DNA from: Auxenochlorella pyrenoidosa
Taxonomy: Eukaryota; Chlorophyta; Trebouxiophyceae; Chlorellales; Chlorellaceae
DNA length: 10,627 bases
Assembly: GCA_001430745.1 (NCBI GenBank)
Contig: KQ481942.1
Span: 571,962 to 582,588 of the forward strand
Reading direction: 5' to 3'
The notes beneath the pieces are model-generated. The model did no database searches and was not told the DNA's origin. It saw only the letters and a list, made by a program, of their open reading frames with translations. A program made the translations under genes and the position numbers. Positions 1-8,377 of this stretch are shown here, one piece after another; position 1 is the first letter of the stretch; every line of letters begins with the position of its first letter.

Positions 1-332
1 CTTTGTGGCCGCGCATGTCCCTTTACCCGGCGCACAGATGGCCGGGCCAGCCGTTTGCTACCAGTTCGCCTCACCTGCCTGCTCCCCAGGACCCTTTTCT
101 TTGGTTACATTGTCCAGTCCCCTCCCCTGGCCAAGCAGGTCGTACTTGCTGGTCAGTGGCTCAGAGCTGGCGGGGCTTCCCTCCTGCTGACTGTTGTTTC
201 TGTCGTTGTTGCTGCTCCCCTGGCCAAGCAGGTCGTACATGCTGGTCAAGGTTATGGTAGCTGGCCACGGACAGCCCGCATCCCTGGCCAGTCTCCTCAT
301 GGGCGTGCTCTTTCCTTCTTTCTTTTTGTCAG
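1..332. other. Unresolved 5' flank of gene A (intron and possible upstream exons)
   Basis: No exon could be fixed here. The last 25 bases (308-332) are a pyrimidine-rich tract ending in TTTTTGTCAG, an excellent 3' splice site for the first supported exon of gene A. At least this 3' part is therefore intron, and further coding exons probably lie to the left of the window. The stretch also holds two earlier copies of the exon-start sequence (see the repeat entry). Reading frames that run through here show no conserved features. Confidence 0.5.
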
Positions 333-353
333 GTCGTACATGCTGGTCAAGGC
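125..353 (+). repeat. Three copies of an acceptor/exon-start sequence
   Basis: A segment around CAGGTCGTACATGCTGGTC occurs three times. The cut points after CAG fall at 138/139, 231/232 and 332/333, so the spacings are 93 and 101 nt. Copies 1 and 2 share the longer upstream match CCTGGCCAAG; copy 3 has instead the strong pyrimidine tract and is the junction used in the gene A model. Copy 2 is identical to copy 3 from CAGGTCG through GGTCAAGG. Copy 1 differs at a few bases. Each copy contains AGGT, so each could act as acceptor or donor. Confidence 0.85.
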
Positions 354-2541
354 GGCCCCGGGGGTCAGCAACCTGAACTGGTTCCGTGGCTGCGTTTCCC
401 TGGCCAACGTGACCATCGAAAACTCGCTGCTCAATGGCAACGAGCCAAGTGAGTTGACTCTTTGTCGCCGGCTCCTGTCATTTGTTGCCCTGCCGAGCGG
501 GCGGGCGGCGGCGCGCACGGTCTCAGGCAGAAGTCGGCCGCACGCTGCGAAGTTCATTGTTGGTGCATTTCATGCCTGGTTTTTGGGTGCACCTCCGCCG
601 ATCCCCCATCCCCTGCCGTGGTGCAAATCCCTGCCACGATAACTGCTTACCCTCGGCGCCCGGCCCCCCGCAGAGTCGGCCAACACCCTGCTGCGCAGCG
701 ACTGTGCCGGCGGCATCGCCGGCCTCAACTGGCGGGTCACGACCATGAACTATGCGCACCCCAAGGGGTGGACCGCGGTTGCAGGTGGGCGGTAGGGCCG
801 CATCCACCTGGGTCCCTGCCGCGCCACTATGGAAACTGCAGATGTGCATGCATGCACAAAGACGGAAACTGCAGAGGGTGTGCACACAAAAGGGCGGAAG
901 CTGTAGAGGGTATGGATGCACAGAGGCCATGCCCACACATCCATGCACACCAGCACACGCAGGGGCCCCTGCTTGTCCCGCACCCAGCCCTGCCGCGCCG
1001 CCCGTCCCCCTGCCCAGGCGCCTGCACCAAACTACGCTCCCCTGCCTGTTGCCCTGGCCATCCCCCTGCGCAGGCGCCTTCACCAACCTGCGCTCCTTTG
1101 TGCGGCTGGGCCAGACCATCGCAGACTCGGGAGGCACGGTCAGCTGGGCTGGGGCAGGCAACACGCTGGACTGGGGCGCCTTTAGCGGGGTGCTGAAGGA
1201 CGCGGTGCAAATGAGCACGAGGTGGGTCGACAGGGGCGCCCAGGCCGCAACTGGTGTCGCAGGCTGCTGCACAGTCGCCCAGGCCGCAGGCTGCAACCGT
1301 GGCAGCACCAGTTCGGCGCAGGTTTTGCCGTCCTGCTGCATGCGCCTTTGCTTGTGCAACAGAGGCCCCCCCGGGCTGGCTTCGCATGCACCAGCGGCAG
1401 GCTTGGCCTGCACCTGGCTGGTGGCTTGGGGAGCCTGCCGCCAGCCTTACTATGCTGCCATCTCCTCCTTCGCCCCGTGGTGGTGCAGCCCACGCCCAGG
1501 GACCAGACCCATCACGGTCAACTCCAACCTGCTGCAGCTGCCCCCCCTCGCCAGCCCATGGCCCACAAGTGAGCCTGCCGCGGCTGCTTCACAGCTGCCT
1601 CTGCTGCCCGGCGTTGCTGCCACTTCCGCTGGATGCCCCCGTAGCTGCTGCGGCGGCTGCTGCCGTGACTGCCAGTGCTTCCATGCGCTGGCCGCCAGCT
1701 GCCGCTTGATCAGGCAACTGCGCATCCTCTCGAGCATGCCAGGAACCACACCTGCCCGCTTCTATTTAGTTGAAGAAATAATTGTCTGCACCTTGCCCCC
1801 CCCCCTGCAGACACGGTGCGCACTTTCTATGCGTACCACGTGATGATGGACGGCAGCAGCAACCCTTCCACCCTCTCCCTGGGGCCCAACAATCAGGTCA
1901 GGCTCGAGCCACCGCGCCTGCTTGTACTGTCGCGGGCGCATGGGCATGTGAACGCTGGCACGCGCACTGTCCTGGCCGCAGCCCGCTGGGCATGTTGTCG
2001 CATGAGTACGACTCCTGCGTGCCTGAATGCCGAGCCGAGCAGACACTCTGTCTAGCACCACTTGACGCTCCTTGGCCGCTCTGGCCCATCCCGACTGGCC
2101 AGGTCAAGACGCCGCAGCCCACGCGCAAGCAGAACCCTGGCATAGTTGTCGAGGGCCTGGAGGACCAGGGAAGGGCTGTGAAGTACCAGCTGGCAATCAA
2201 GCTGCGCAACGTGTCGGGCAGGTGCGAGCAGCAGGTGCTGCCCATGCGGGGTGCCCAGGGTCGGGGGTGCTGCTGGCGATGCGGCTCTGCTTGCCAACGG
2301 GGAGGGCGGGCTGCGGGCCGGGCTGCCGCCCAGCAAAGCATGGCTGTACCTGCTGCTGGCGCTGAAGCTGGCGCAACACACCGCAACGCTGCTTGTCTGG
2401 TGTTGCAGGACGCTCACTCAAGCAGATGTGGGCACCCCGCTGCCGCTCCAGTTCCGCCTCCAAGTGGGGGTGCCCACGCTGTTGCCTGCCGGCGGCAGGC
2501 GCCGCGCCACGCTGCAAGGGCGCGGCACGCCCGCGCGCTGA
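333..2541 (+). CDS. Gene A: spliced protein of unknown family, C-terminal 257 residues, 5' incomplete
   Basis: I do not recognise this protein. Seven exons join with agreeing phases: 333-448, 674-784, 1074-1221, 1507-1568, 1811-1896, 2103-2221 and 2409-2541, ending in TGA. All six introns (187-289 nt) are GT-AG. Readable stretches include LNWFRGCVSLANVTIENS (exon 1), SANTLLRSDCAGGIAGLNW (exon 2), SGGTVSWAGAGNTLDWGAF (exon 3), TFYAYHVMMDGSSNPS (exon 5) and KYQLAIKLRNVSGRTL (exons 6-7). The sequence is rich in Ser, Asn, Gly and Thr and has two N-glycosylation sequons (NVT, NVS). Alternating hydrophobic residues suggest beta structure. A secreted or surface protein is possible, but no signal peptide is visible because the N-terminus is missing. 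No transmembrane helix was seen. The phase agreement over six junctions makes the gene itself well supported; exact ends of the small exons 4 and 5 are the least certain. It converges with gene B, with 519 bp between the stop codons. Confidence 0.7.
831..927 (+). repeat. Three ~32-bp tandem units in gene A intron 2
   Basis: Units begin at 831, 864 and 896 with GGAAACTGCAGA, GGAAACTGCAGAGGG and GGAAGCTGTAGAGGG. Each is followed by a TGCA-rich segment. They lie wholly inside the intron at 785-1073. No coding role is evident. Confidence 0.7.
1006..1101 (+). repeat. Duplicated 3' splice junction before gene A exon 3
   Basis: The true junction CCCCTGCGCAG|GCGCCTTCACCAACCTGCGCTCC (exon start 1074) is preceded 56 nt upstream by CCCCTGCCCAG|GCGCCTGCACCAAACTACGCTCC (cut at 1017/1018). 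The spacing is not a multiple of three, so use of the upstream site would shift the frame. It is probably a decoy or relic. Confidence 0.8.
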
Positions 2542-3060
2542 GCATGCTGTGCCGCACCGGCCCTACTCCACCAAGCTCTAGCCTAAAACCATGCCCGCCC
2601 AACTTTGATCCTCTTCCGCTGCCTAGCAAGTGCACGCCAAGCTGCTGGCATCCTTGCTGACAGCAGCAGAGTGCAATGTTGAGGCTTTTCAATGAACTTG
2701 TGCATCCTCATTTATCTGCTGCCACTCCTGCAACATTTGCCCGCCACTCCTATCCATCTGCCACCACCACATCTCCTTCCAGCCATCACTGCCAATGCAT
2801 GAGCCCCCCCGCCGCACCCATTCCTTATCCATGGCATACCCCGACAGCTTCTTTCAAAGGTCATTGCTGGCCGTTCATGATCCTGAGCCCACAGCTGCAG
2901 CAGGTGTTGGCTAACGTTATATTTTGTATTTTCATTGATGCAATAATGCAATACCAAGTGCTCAGTGCTCAGTAGTACAATGCAGCAGGCCTCAGCTGAC
3001 AGCGGCCAGGCCAGTCCGCCGGCTGGATCCATCTGCCAATCTGATGCTCTGGAGCTCCCG
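2542..3060. other. Intergenic interval between convergent genes A and B
   Basis: No gene was seen. It holds the 3' untranslated regions of both genes, a CT-rich stretch (about 2700-2800), and a short AT-rich patch at 2914-2950 that stands out from the GC-rich surroundings. The algal poly(A) signal TGTAA was not found in either orientation. A TGTAC occurs on the minus strand at about 2970-2975, some 85 bases past the gene B stop, but that is weak. TGCTCAG is directly repeated at about 2958-2972. Confidence 0.6.
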
Positions 3061-6000
3061 TCACTCGGCTCCCACACCAGCAAAGCGGCAGGTGACAGAG
3101 ATGGAAAAGTCGAGGCTCTCTGTGTAGTGCGCCCACCTGCGAGGAAGGGAGAAAGAAGGATTACAGCCCTGAGGCGTGGATTCAGGAAGCTGGCAGGTGG
3201 CGGAGGTGGAGAAACCGAGGCCCTCTGTGTAGTGCGCCCAGCTGAAAGGGAACAGTGCATGTTTGGGCAGAGCTTCACTGGGCCAGCTGGGCCAAACGCA
3301 TGCAAATCACATGCTCGAGCCTGCTGGAAGGCGGGCGAGGGGTGGGGGGTGGGTGGGTGGGGTGGGTCCGGGTGGGGTGGGCTGCCAGGGGGCGCACCTC
3401 GAGGGGAAGAAGACGACGTCGCCGGGCTCGAGCAGCGCCTCGCGGGCGGCCGCCCGCGCAAACAGCGGGAATCGGCCGGCCTGGGGGGCGTGCATGTTGA
3501 CGCGCGAGCGGCGGCGCAGCAGGTGTGTGTCTGCAAGTCAAGGCGGGAGGGTTGGCGGGGGGGGGGGGGTGGAAACAACGTGCAGCAGGTGGAGTTCCAC
3601 AAGTTAGAGGGGAGGACAGCAGGGTGCAGCTGGTGGGTGCCTGCAGATCGCACCTACAGGGGGCGGCGGCGAGGTGCAGCAGGGCTGCCATTGAGGGGGC
3701 AGCGGGCAGCTAGCGGGCACGCGCAGCACAGGTACACACAAGCAGATTGCTGCGAAAAGTGCAGGCTTGAGCGCGGGCCAGCTGCAATGGCCCTCCACCT
3801 GGGTAGAAGTAGAGCAGGGGCAGCTGGTCGGGGCTCCAGAACAGCATGCGCTTCCTGCAGACATTGTCAACATGGGGTGCCGATTGCGGTGCAGAGCCAA
3901 CAGGGGGCACCGGTTGCGGTGCAGCGCCAACGTGGGATGCCGCTTGCCGCAGCATGCAGCACAGGCGGAGCCACTGCCGACGCCGAACATGGGAATCAGG
4001 CAGGCCAGCGGCGATACCATTGCACAAAATGCAGGCCGCCAGGGCCAGGGGCGGGCGGGCTGCCTTGCCTGCCGCGGATCTGGGTCAGGAAGGAGTGGCT
4101 GAGGTCGTAGTGGGTGGGGGAGACGCAGCCGCGGGGCCCCACCCACGCGCGCGCCGCCTGCGACTGCTGCATGCCGCCGCCGCCGCCGGGCGGCGCAAAG
4201 GGCGGCGCCGCAAGGTCGCAATCGGCCAGCAGTCCTGGGGGCAGCTCCGCCTGGAAATACAGGTACTCCCGGCTCGCAGCTGGTGTGCCTGCTGTGCCCG
4301 CCGTGCACGCTGCGCCCGCTGCGTGCCGCCCGTATACGAGCGGCGGCAGTCCGCACGGGTTGCCCCGCTGCATGCGGGCAGCAAACTCTGCGGCATCCAT
4401 GCGGGCCAGGCAGGTGGGCAGCGCCGCCGCGCCTGGGGCAGGAAGCAGGGCCAGACAGGGAGGCAGGACGATCTTGAGGACGGCTGGAGACGATGCGTTG
4501 TTGAACAGGCAGGCCTGTGCACGTCAAACAGGCGGCAGTGTTTTGTCTCAGGGGACAACTGGCCACAGCAGGGAGCAGTATTTCGTCTCAGGGACAAACC
4601 CTGCCAGGGCCTGCGTCCCACCTCGCTGATCCGCAAGCACGGCCGCCAGGCGAGGCTCGGTGAAGGGGAACTGCAGGGAGGGCGCCAGCCGGGCGCGGCC
4701 CTCCAGCCCGCAGGCTGCGAGGCGCGCCAGGGACCAGCGCTGCAGCGCGGGCCAGTGAGCCGCCGCCCCTTTGAGCAGCACCGGCTGCGGCGGCAGCGGA
4801 TTGCCTGAGCACAGAGGGGCCGCAGGGTCGGCAGGGCTGCCTGCCGGCGTGCCGCCCGTCGCCGTCATTGTAGCGGCGATGAGGGCGGCTGCCTGCTGCC
4901 GTGCTTCTGGCTGCAGCCAGTCGAGCGTGAGAACAGAGCCCGCCACTGCGGCAGCCACGGGAGGCGGAGGGGCGCCCAGCAGGCCAGACTCCATGCTGCC
5001 ACCAGCAGTGGCTGCCCAGAGGCGGACACGCAGGCGCGGCAGCCAGCCGCCGCTGCCAGCACCACCAGTGCCGCCAGTGCTGCTGCCGCCCATGCCTGCC
5101 GCTGGCCCGCTGCAAAATTGGTGGTAGGTAAGCCAGCCAGGCTCTTCTGACAGCATCAGCTGCAGGAACAGGCTGTCCAGCTCAGCCGCCAGCTCAGCCG
5201 CTGCCTGCGCTGCGCCCTCCACAGCGGCCAGCCGCTGCTGCAGCCCTGGTGCTAGTGCAGCGCCGTTGCCGGCTACGCCGCCGCTGCCTCCGCTGCCGCC
5301 GCCGCTGCTGCTGCCACCGCTGCTACTGCTGCCGCTGCTGCTGCTGCTGCCGCCGCTGCTGCTGCCGCCGCTGCTGCTGCCGCTGCTGAGCGACTCAATG
5401 CTGCAGTCTGCTGCAAGGTCGACGTACTGCTGCAGGCTGGCCATGAGCGGCTGCTCCAGCTGAGGATGGCACTGGGCAGCAGCCTGGACACACCACCAGA
5501 GGTCCCTGGACCAGCAGGGCTGCCCCTGCCGCTGCTGCCGCTGCTGCGCTGCCTGCTCGGCTCCCCCCATCGCCTTGCCGCCACCTGCCAGGCACAGCTC
5601 CGCTGCCGCCCGGAGGCACCGCTTCAGCGCCCAGCGGACAGCCCGCGCCGCCGCCGCCGCCGCGGCGCGGCACTCTGGCTCGTCGCCGCCTTCCAGGGCG
5701 CTTCCCGCTGTCGCCAGCTGCCGCTGTGCATGCTGCAGCGCGGCAGTTACGTCGTCCACTAGCTGGGGCAGCAGCTGCAGCGGGGGCAGGGCCGCCACGT
5801 CGGGCAGCAGCGCGGGGAGGTCCCACCCCCACAGGCACACAGCCTGCAGGCAGGAGGGGCGCAGGTGGCAGCCGGGTGGGTCAGCGCGGCAGCAGCCGAC
5901 AAGACCAGGGGGGTGGGCTGCTTTGACCTGCTGCCAGGGGAGCAAATAGTTTGCCACGGTAGGCGGCCTCCTGTTGCCAAGCTTGCAGCGAGGCCAGCTT

Positions 6001-6898
6001 GCCTGGGTCTTTAGCTGGAAGGCCAGTGCTGCGTGGTCTGCGAGCGAAGACGGCGGCAGCTCTTTGCACACTGCCCCCTTATTACTCTCCCGGCCCAGCT
6101 GCCACTGCTGGGCCCAGGGGTGCAGCGCCGAGCCAGGGGCGACTGGAGCGGCCTTGAGCTCCACCTACAGGCAGGAGGGCGGCACACCCTCAGTCCAGCA
6201 TCAAGCAGCAGCCGGGTCGCGCGCAGGCAACCGATCGGCAGTGCAAGCAGAGCCAGGTTGCGACTGCAGCAGGGCATGTGGCCCACCTTGGCGCACTCCG
6301 GAAAGGCCCGCTGCAGGCGGCGGGCTGCCTGGCGCAGGCTGTCGGCCGCCGCGGCACCTGCTGCGGCCCCTTCCCCCTCGCTGGCGCCGCTGGCGCCGCC
6401 GCTGCTGCTGCTCGATGGCGAGTCTGCCAGGTATAGGACTAGGAAGTCGGCATCGGAGATGTCTGGAAGGAAGGAGTCGGGCTGCACCAGGCTGCCTCGC
6501 ACGTAGACACCAAGCAGGCTGCTGCCCAGCTGCGAGCGGCAGGCCTCCAAGGCAGCATCTAGCAGCGGCTGTAGCCCTTGTGGCACAGCTCCGAGGCTGG
6601 CAGTATGTGGAACAAAGCCTTCAGCCGTCAGCGGCGGAGGACGTGGTTGGATGGGTCGCAGCTGGGTGCTAGGTTGTGGCGCAGCTGTGCCGGCGGCGGT
6701 GCCGGCGGCGGCGGCGGCAGCGGCAGTGATGGTCGGAGAGGGGGCGGCGCTCGCTTCCCATCTTCTTCGTACTGCAAGAGCAAGATGAGAGTGCGCGCGA
6801 GGCCGCCGGCAGGCTGTCTCGACGAAGAGGTAGCACGAGCGCTCGCTGGAGGGTGGCCGTCGGCTTGCAGGCGAAGCCATGGGCACGGTGCATTCCAT
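3061..6898 (-). CDS. Gene B: nucleotidyltransferase-JmjC oxygenase fusion protein
   Basis: Seven exons join in phase: 6898-6287, 6164-6003, 5843-4622, 4432-4069, 3854-3799, 3530-3398 and 3136-3061 (TGA), giving 874 residues. An Ala/Arg/Ser-rich N-terminus could be an organelle transit peptide; the second Met (residue 7) has a good GCCCATGGC-like context. A polymerase-beta-type nucleotidyltransferase follows: YVRGSL (GS at 135-136), then SDAD (D149, D151), with a likely third acid E206 in AKVELK. A helical region (WALKRCLRAAAELCL, CWSRDLWWC) runs to about residue 405. A Ser/Gly linker (about 409-447) leads to a JmjC-like oxygenase domain, beginning near PVLLKGAAAHWPAL (612). Its iron ligands are H773 and D775 (SPTHYD) and H853 (RWAHYTESL). 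K788 lies 15 residues after H773, as the 2-oxoglutarate lysine does in the FIH class. LLEPGDVVFFPSR precedes the last His. The reactions are inferred from families; the substrate is unknown. Introns 2 and 4 are GC-AG. The last exon is duplicated. Confidence 0.8.
3087..3240 (-). repeat. Tandem duplicate of the last exon of gene B
   Basis: Two copies start 105 nt apart, at 3240 and 3135 on the minus strand, and match over about 49 nt with 7 differences, all transitions; the first 18 nt (TGGGCGCACTACACAGAG) are identical. Both follow an AG acceptor (TTTCAG before 3241; CCTCGCAG before 3136) and accept the same phase 2 donor at 3398. The proximal copy reads SWAHYTEGLGFSTSATC, the distal RWAHYTESLDFSISVTC. 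Because 105 is a multiple of three and no stop intervenes, use of the proximal site reads in frame through the distal copy and gives a 909-residue form. The distal copy fits the JmjC consensus better. Confidence 0.85.
3340..3392 (+). repeat. G-rich tract in gene B intron 6 (C-rich in the transcript)
   Basis: Runs of 3-6 G separated by single T or short spacers (GGGGTGGGGGGTGGGTGGGT) fit a G-quadruplex-forming pattern on the + strand. They lie in the intron just before the duplicated last exon. A separate run of 13 G is at 3557-3569, in intron 5. Confidence 0.6.
3855..4068 (-). other. GC-AG intron 4 of gene B
   Basis: Exon 4 ends CCGCGGCAG|GCAAGG and exon 5 begins CTGCAG|GAAGCGCATG, with no GT nearby on the donor side. 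Joining gives THYDLSHSFLTQIRGRKRML in phase 2, which restores the expected spacing between the HxD motif and the following Lys of JmjC domains. GC donors with this AG|GCAAG form are the known minor class of spliceosomal intron. A 30-nt repeat lies inside. Confidence 0.75.
3871..3960 (+). repeat. 30-nt tandem repeat, about three units, in gene B intron 4
   Basis: Units are 3871-3900, 3901-3930 and a degenerate 3931-3960. The first two share the core TTGCGGTGCAG-GCCAA. The repeat lies within the GC-AG intron and its period is a multiple of three, but it is not coding in the model. Confidence 0.7.
4534..4600 (+). repeat. Two imperfect direct repeats in gene B intron 3
   Basis: CAGTGTTTTGTCTCAGGGGACAA (about 4535-4557) recurs as CAGTATTTCGTCTCAGGGACAA (about 4576-4597), roughly 41 nt apart. 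Both lie inside intron 3 (4621-4433 on the minus strand), near its donor end. No function can be assigned. Confidence 0.6.
5281..5391 (-). repeat. Trinucleotide tract encoding the Ser/Gly linker of gene B
   Basis: On the + strand this is an imperfect GCTGCTGCC/GCCGCTGCT array. On the coding minus strand it reads AGC, GGC and GGT codons and gives a Ser/Gly run at about residues 411-447. It separates the nucleotidyltransferase with its helical part from the JmjC part, as a flexible linker would. Triplet tracts like this often vary in length between strains. Confidence 0.8.
5844..6002 (-). other. GC-AG intron 2 of gene B, 159 nt, open in frame
   Basis: The donor is AAGACCCAG|GCAAGC and the acceptor CTGCCTGCAG|GCTGTG. 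Splicing joins LAFQLKTQ directly to AVCLWGWDLPALLP, which fits nucleotidyltransferase relatives much better than the retained sequence. The intron is 53 codons long with no in-frame stop, so a retained form would still be translated and would insert a Pro/Cys/His-rich segment. The call rests on motif continuity and would need a transcript to prove it. Confidence 0.65.
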
Positions 6899-6949
6899 TC
6901 ATCGACAAACTGTTGCAAGCTGCCGCTTTACGCCTGCTGACTCCGACAT
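6899..6949 (-). other. Short upstream reading frame directly abutting the gene B start
   Basis: An ATG at 6949 opens a 16-codon frame (MSESAGVKRQLATVCR) that ends in TGA at 6901-6899. The gene B ATG at 6898 follows with no gap, in the same frame (CGA TGA ATG). It could limit translation of gene B and favour reinitiation or leaky scanning. It could also be a former N-terminal extension lost to the stop, or lie outside the real transcript. Confidence 0.35.
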
Positions 6950-7795
6950 GCTGCCGCTGCGGTTGAGGCGCAAGGAGCCAGACGCAGGGAGGGCTTACCT
7001 TGCTATCTCAGGCCACCAAAGGCATGATGCAGTGTGAAGTGTTGTTGTGCTGCAGATTCAGCAGAGCCCCGCCCCAGTTCGGTTGCTGCCAGAATCTTGC
7101 TGACGTCACACAGAGACAATGTGTCCGCAACTGCTCGGCCTTCGCATGCATGCTGTGCATACATGGGCAAACGTCAAACCGCACACTGGAAATGGCAGAA
7201 CGCGCCAAGCGGCCCTCATTATGTGCAGGAGAGCTCTCCACGGGGTCATCTTCTGCAGGCGGATGAATGGAAAGTGCAAGGCAGCCACTGGCACACTTGG
7301 GTTCAGCAGTACCCTCCCAATCTTGCTGATGGAAATTTGCCTAATTTCCCTGTCCTTTGCCCTCAACTTGCATACATATTATGAAGCCGGAAAGCATCAC
7401 CGAGGGCTTTTCCTAGCCGGAGGGAGGGAACTCTCATGCAGCCTGTGGGCGTATGCATGTAGCGCGGGGCCGCAAGCGCTGCGCTGTGCTCGGCCACCTG
7501 ACGCCAATCGGCCCACTCCACGTTACACATCGAGGTCGCCCATCACTTCATACGCCTATGGCCGAATCTTCCTGCCTGAAGAGGACCGAACAGAGGGCTG
7601 TGGCTCTGAGCACTTGTGTAGCTGCTTGCCGCCTGCACCCCCGCTGCCTTACGCCCCTCGGCCTCGCCTTATCAGTCTTATTGCACAGTTTCTCACCGCG
7701 CAGAACCGCCCGATCTGCGCGTCTTCTACACGGCTGCCCCTGCTGCCGCTCTGCCGCCCCGCTTCGAAGCACTGCCAGTGCGTGATCTTACACCA
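6950..7795. promoter_or_regulatory. Divergent intergenic region between genes B and C
   Basis: No gene with conserved features was found in these roughly 850 bp. Because the flanking genes point away from each other, it should contain both promoters and the 5' untranslated regions. It is less GC-rich than its surroundings in parts (7310-7385). GCATGCATGC-type palindromes occur near 7144-7153. No clear TATA box could be assigned at a sensible distance to either start codon. Confidence 0.5.
7101..7108. promoter_or_regulatory. TGACGTCA palindrome (bZIP/CRE-type site)
   Basis: This perfect 8-base palindrome lies in the divergent promoter region, about 200 bp upstream of the gene B start and 690 bp upstream of the gene C start. 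TGACGTCA is the classic binding site of CREB/ATF- and TGA-type bZIP factors. One 8-mer can occur by chance, so a role is only possible. Confidence 0.3.
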
Positions 7796-8377
7796 ATGGC
7801 CCTTTGCCGATGGCGATGGCGCTGCGTTTTCTTGGCGCTCATCTTCAATTCATGCACGTTGGCAGTCGATGCCGCGCTGCCGCAGCTGTCGGGCTACAGG
7901 ACGCGCGAACAGGCAGTTGCAGCGGCACAGCAGCTCGCCAGCGCGGTGAGCTGCCGCGCTGCTGGGAAGGGCGCAAGCATGAGCTGAAGCTGCACTGCAT
8001 GCGCCGGTGTGCAGAAGCATAGGCAACTGGAAGACCGCACAACGTTGCGTCCAGGCACCTGGGAGGCAAGCCCGCTGAGCAGGCCGGGACGGGGGGGTCT
8101 CGCCACCCTGAAGCCACGCCGCCACAGCGCTCCTATCCACCGCAGAGGGCTGCCCACCCCGGGCCAGTTTCCTCAGCCCACGCCCACGGGCGCACCCTCT
8201 CTTTCTTGCTTTCCCACCGCAGAGCGGCAGGCAGAAGCGGTCGTGGTACCGCGAGTGGCTGCGAGGGCGAAGGTTTGACGAGGGGCGCTACCGGGCCTGG
8301 GAGTCTGCGCTCAACCAGACGGCGGTGCACAACCTGCGCCCCGGCGTGCGCTTCTTCAGAGGCATCAATGCCTTCAG

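Noticed and set aside
831..927. CRISPR-like array
   Set aside because: The units are adjoining, diverged tandem copies without unique spacers and lie in an intron of a eukaryotic gene.
523..1413. 296-codon minus-strand reading frame
   Set aside because: It is antisense to gene A exons 2-3 and to introns, has no conserved motif, and is explained by high GC with few stop codons.
752..1843. 363-codon plus-strand reading frame read as one exon
   Set aside because: Only 1074-1221 and 1507-1568 within it carry protein-like sequence. The rest is intron with repeats and Pro/Ala/Cys-biased translation.
2712..3653. 313-codon minus-strand frame
   Set aside because: It runs through the gene B 3' flank, intron 6 and the duplicated exon in the wrong frame. 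The JmjC motif frame (WAHYTE) is different.
2965..4110. 381-codon plus-strand frame
   Set aside because: It is antisense to gene B exons with well-matched JmjC motifs, and its own translation is Gly/Arg-biased low complexity.
5273..5584. Poly-Ala reading frame over the triplet tract
   Set aside because: It is an alternative reading of the Ser/Gly linker repeat; the flanking nucleotidyltransferase and JmjC motifs fix the other frame.
6957..6998. A 5' untranslated intron of gene B (AAG|GTAAGC ... CCGCAG)
   Set aside because: The donor is good, but the intron would be only 42-48 nt, well below the 120-290 nt seen elsewhere in the window.
7119..7949. 276-codon plus-strand frame ahead of gene C
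   Set aside because: It shows no domain, overlaps the gene C first exon in another frame, and lacks the signal peptide and start context seen at 7796.
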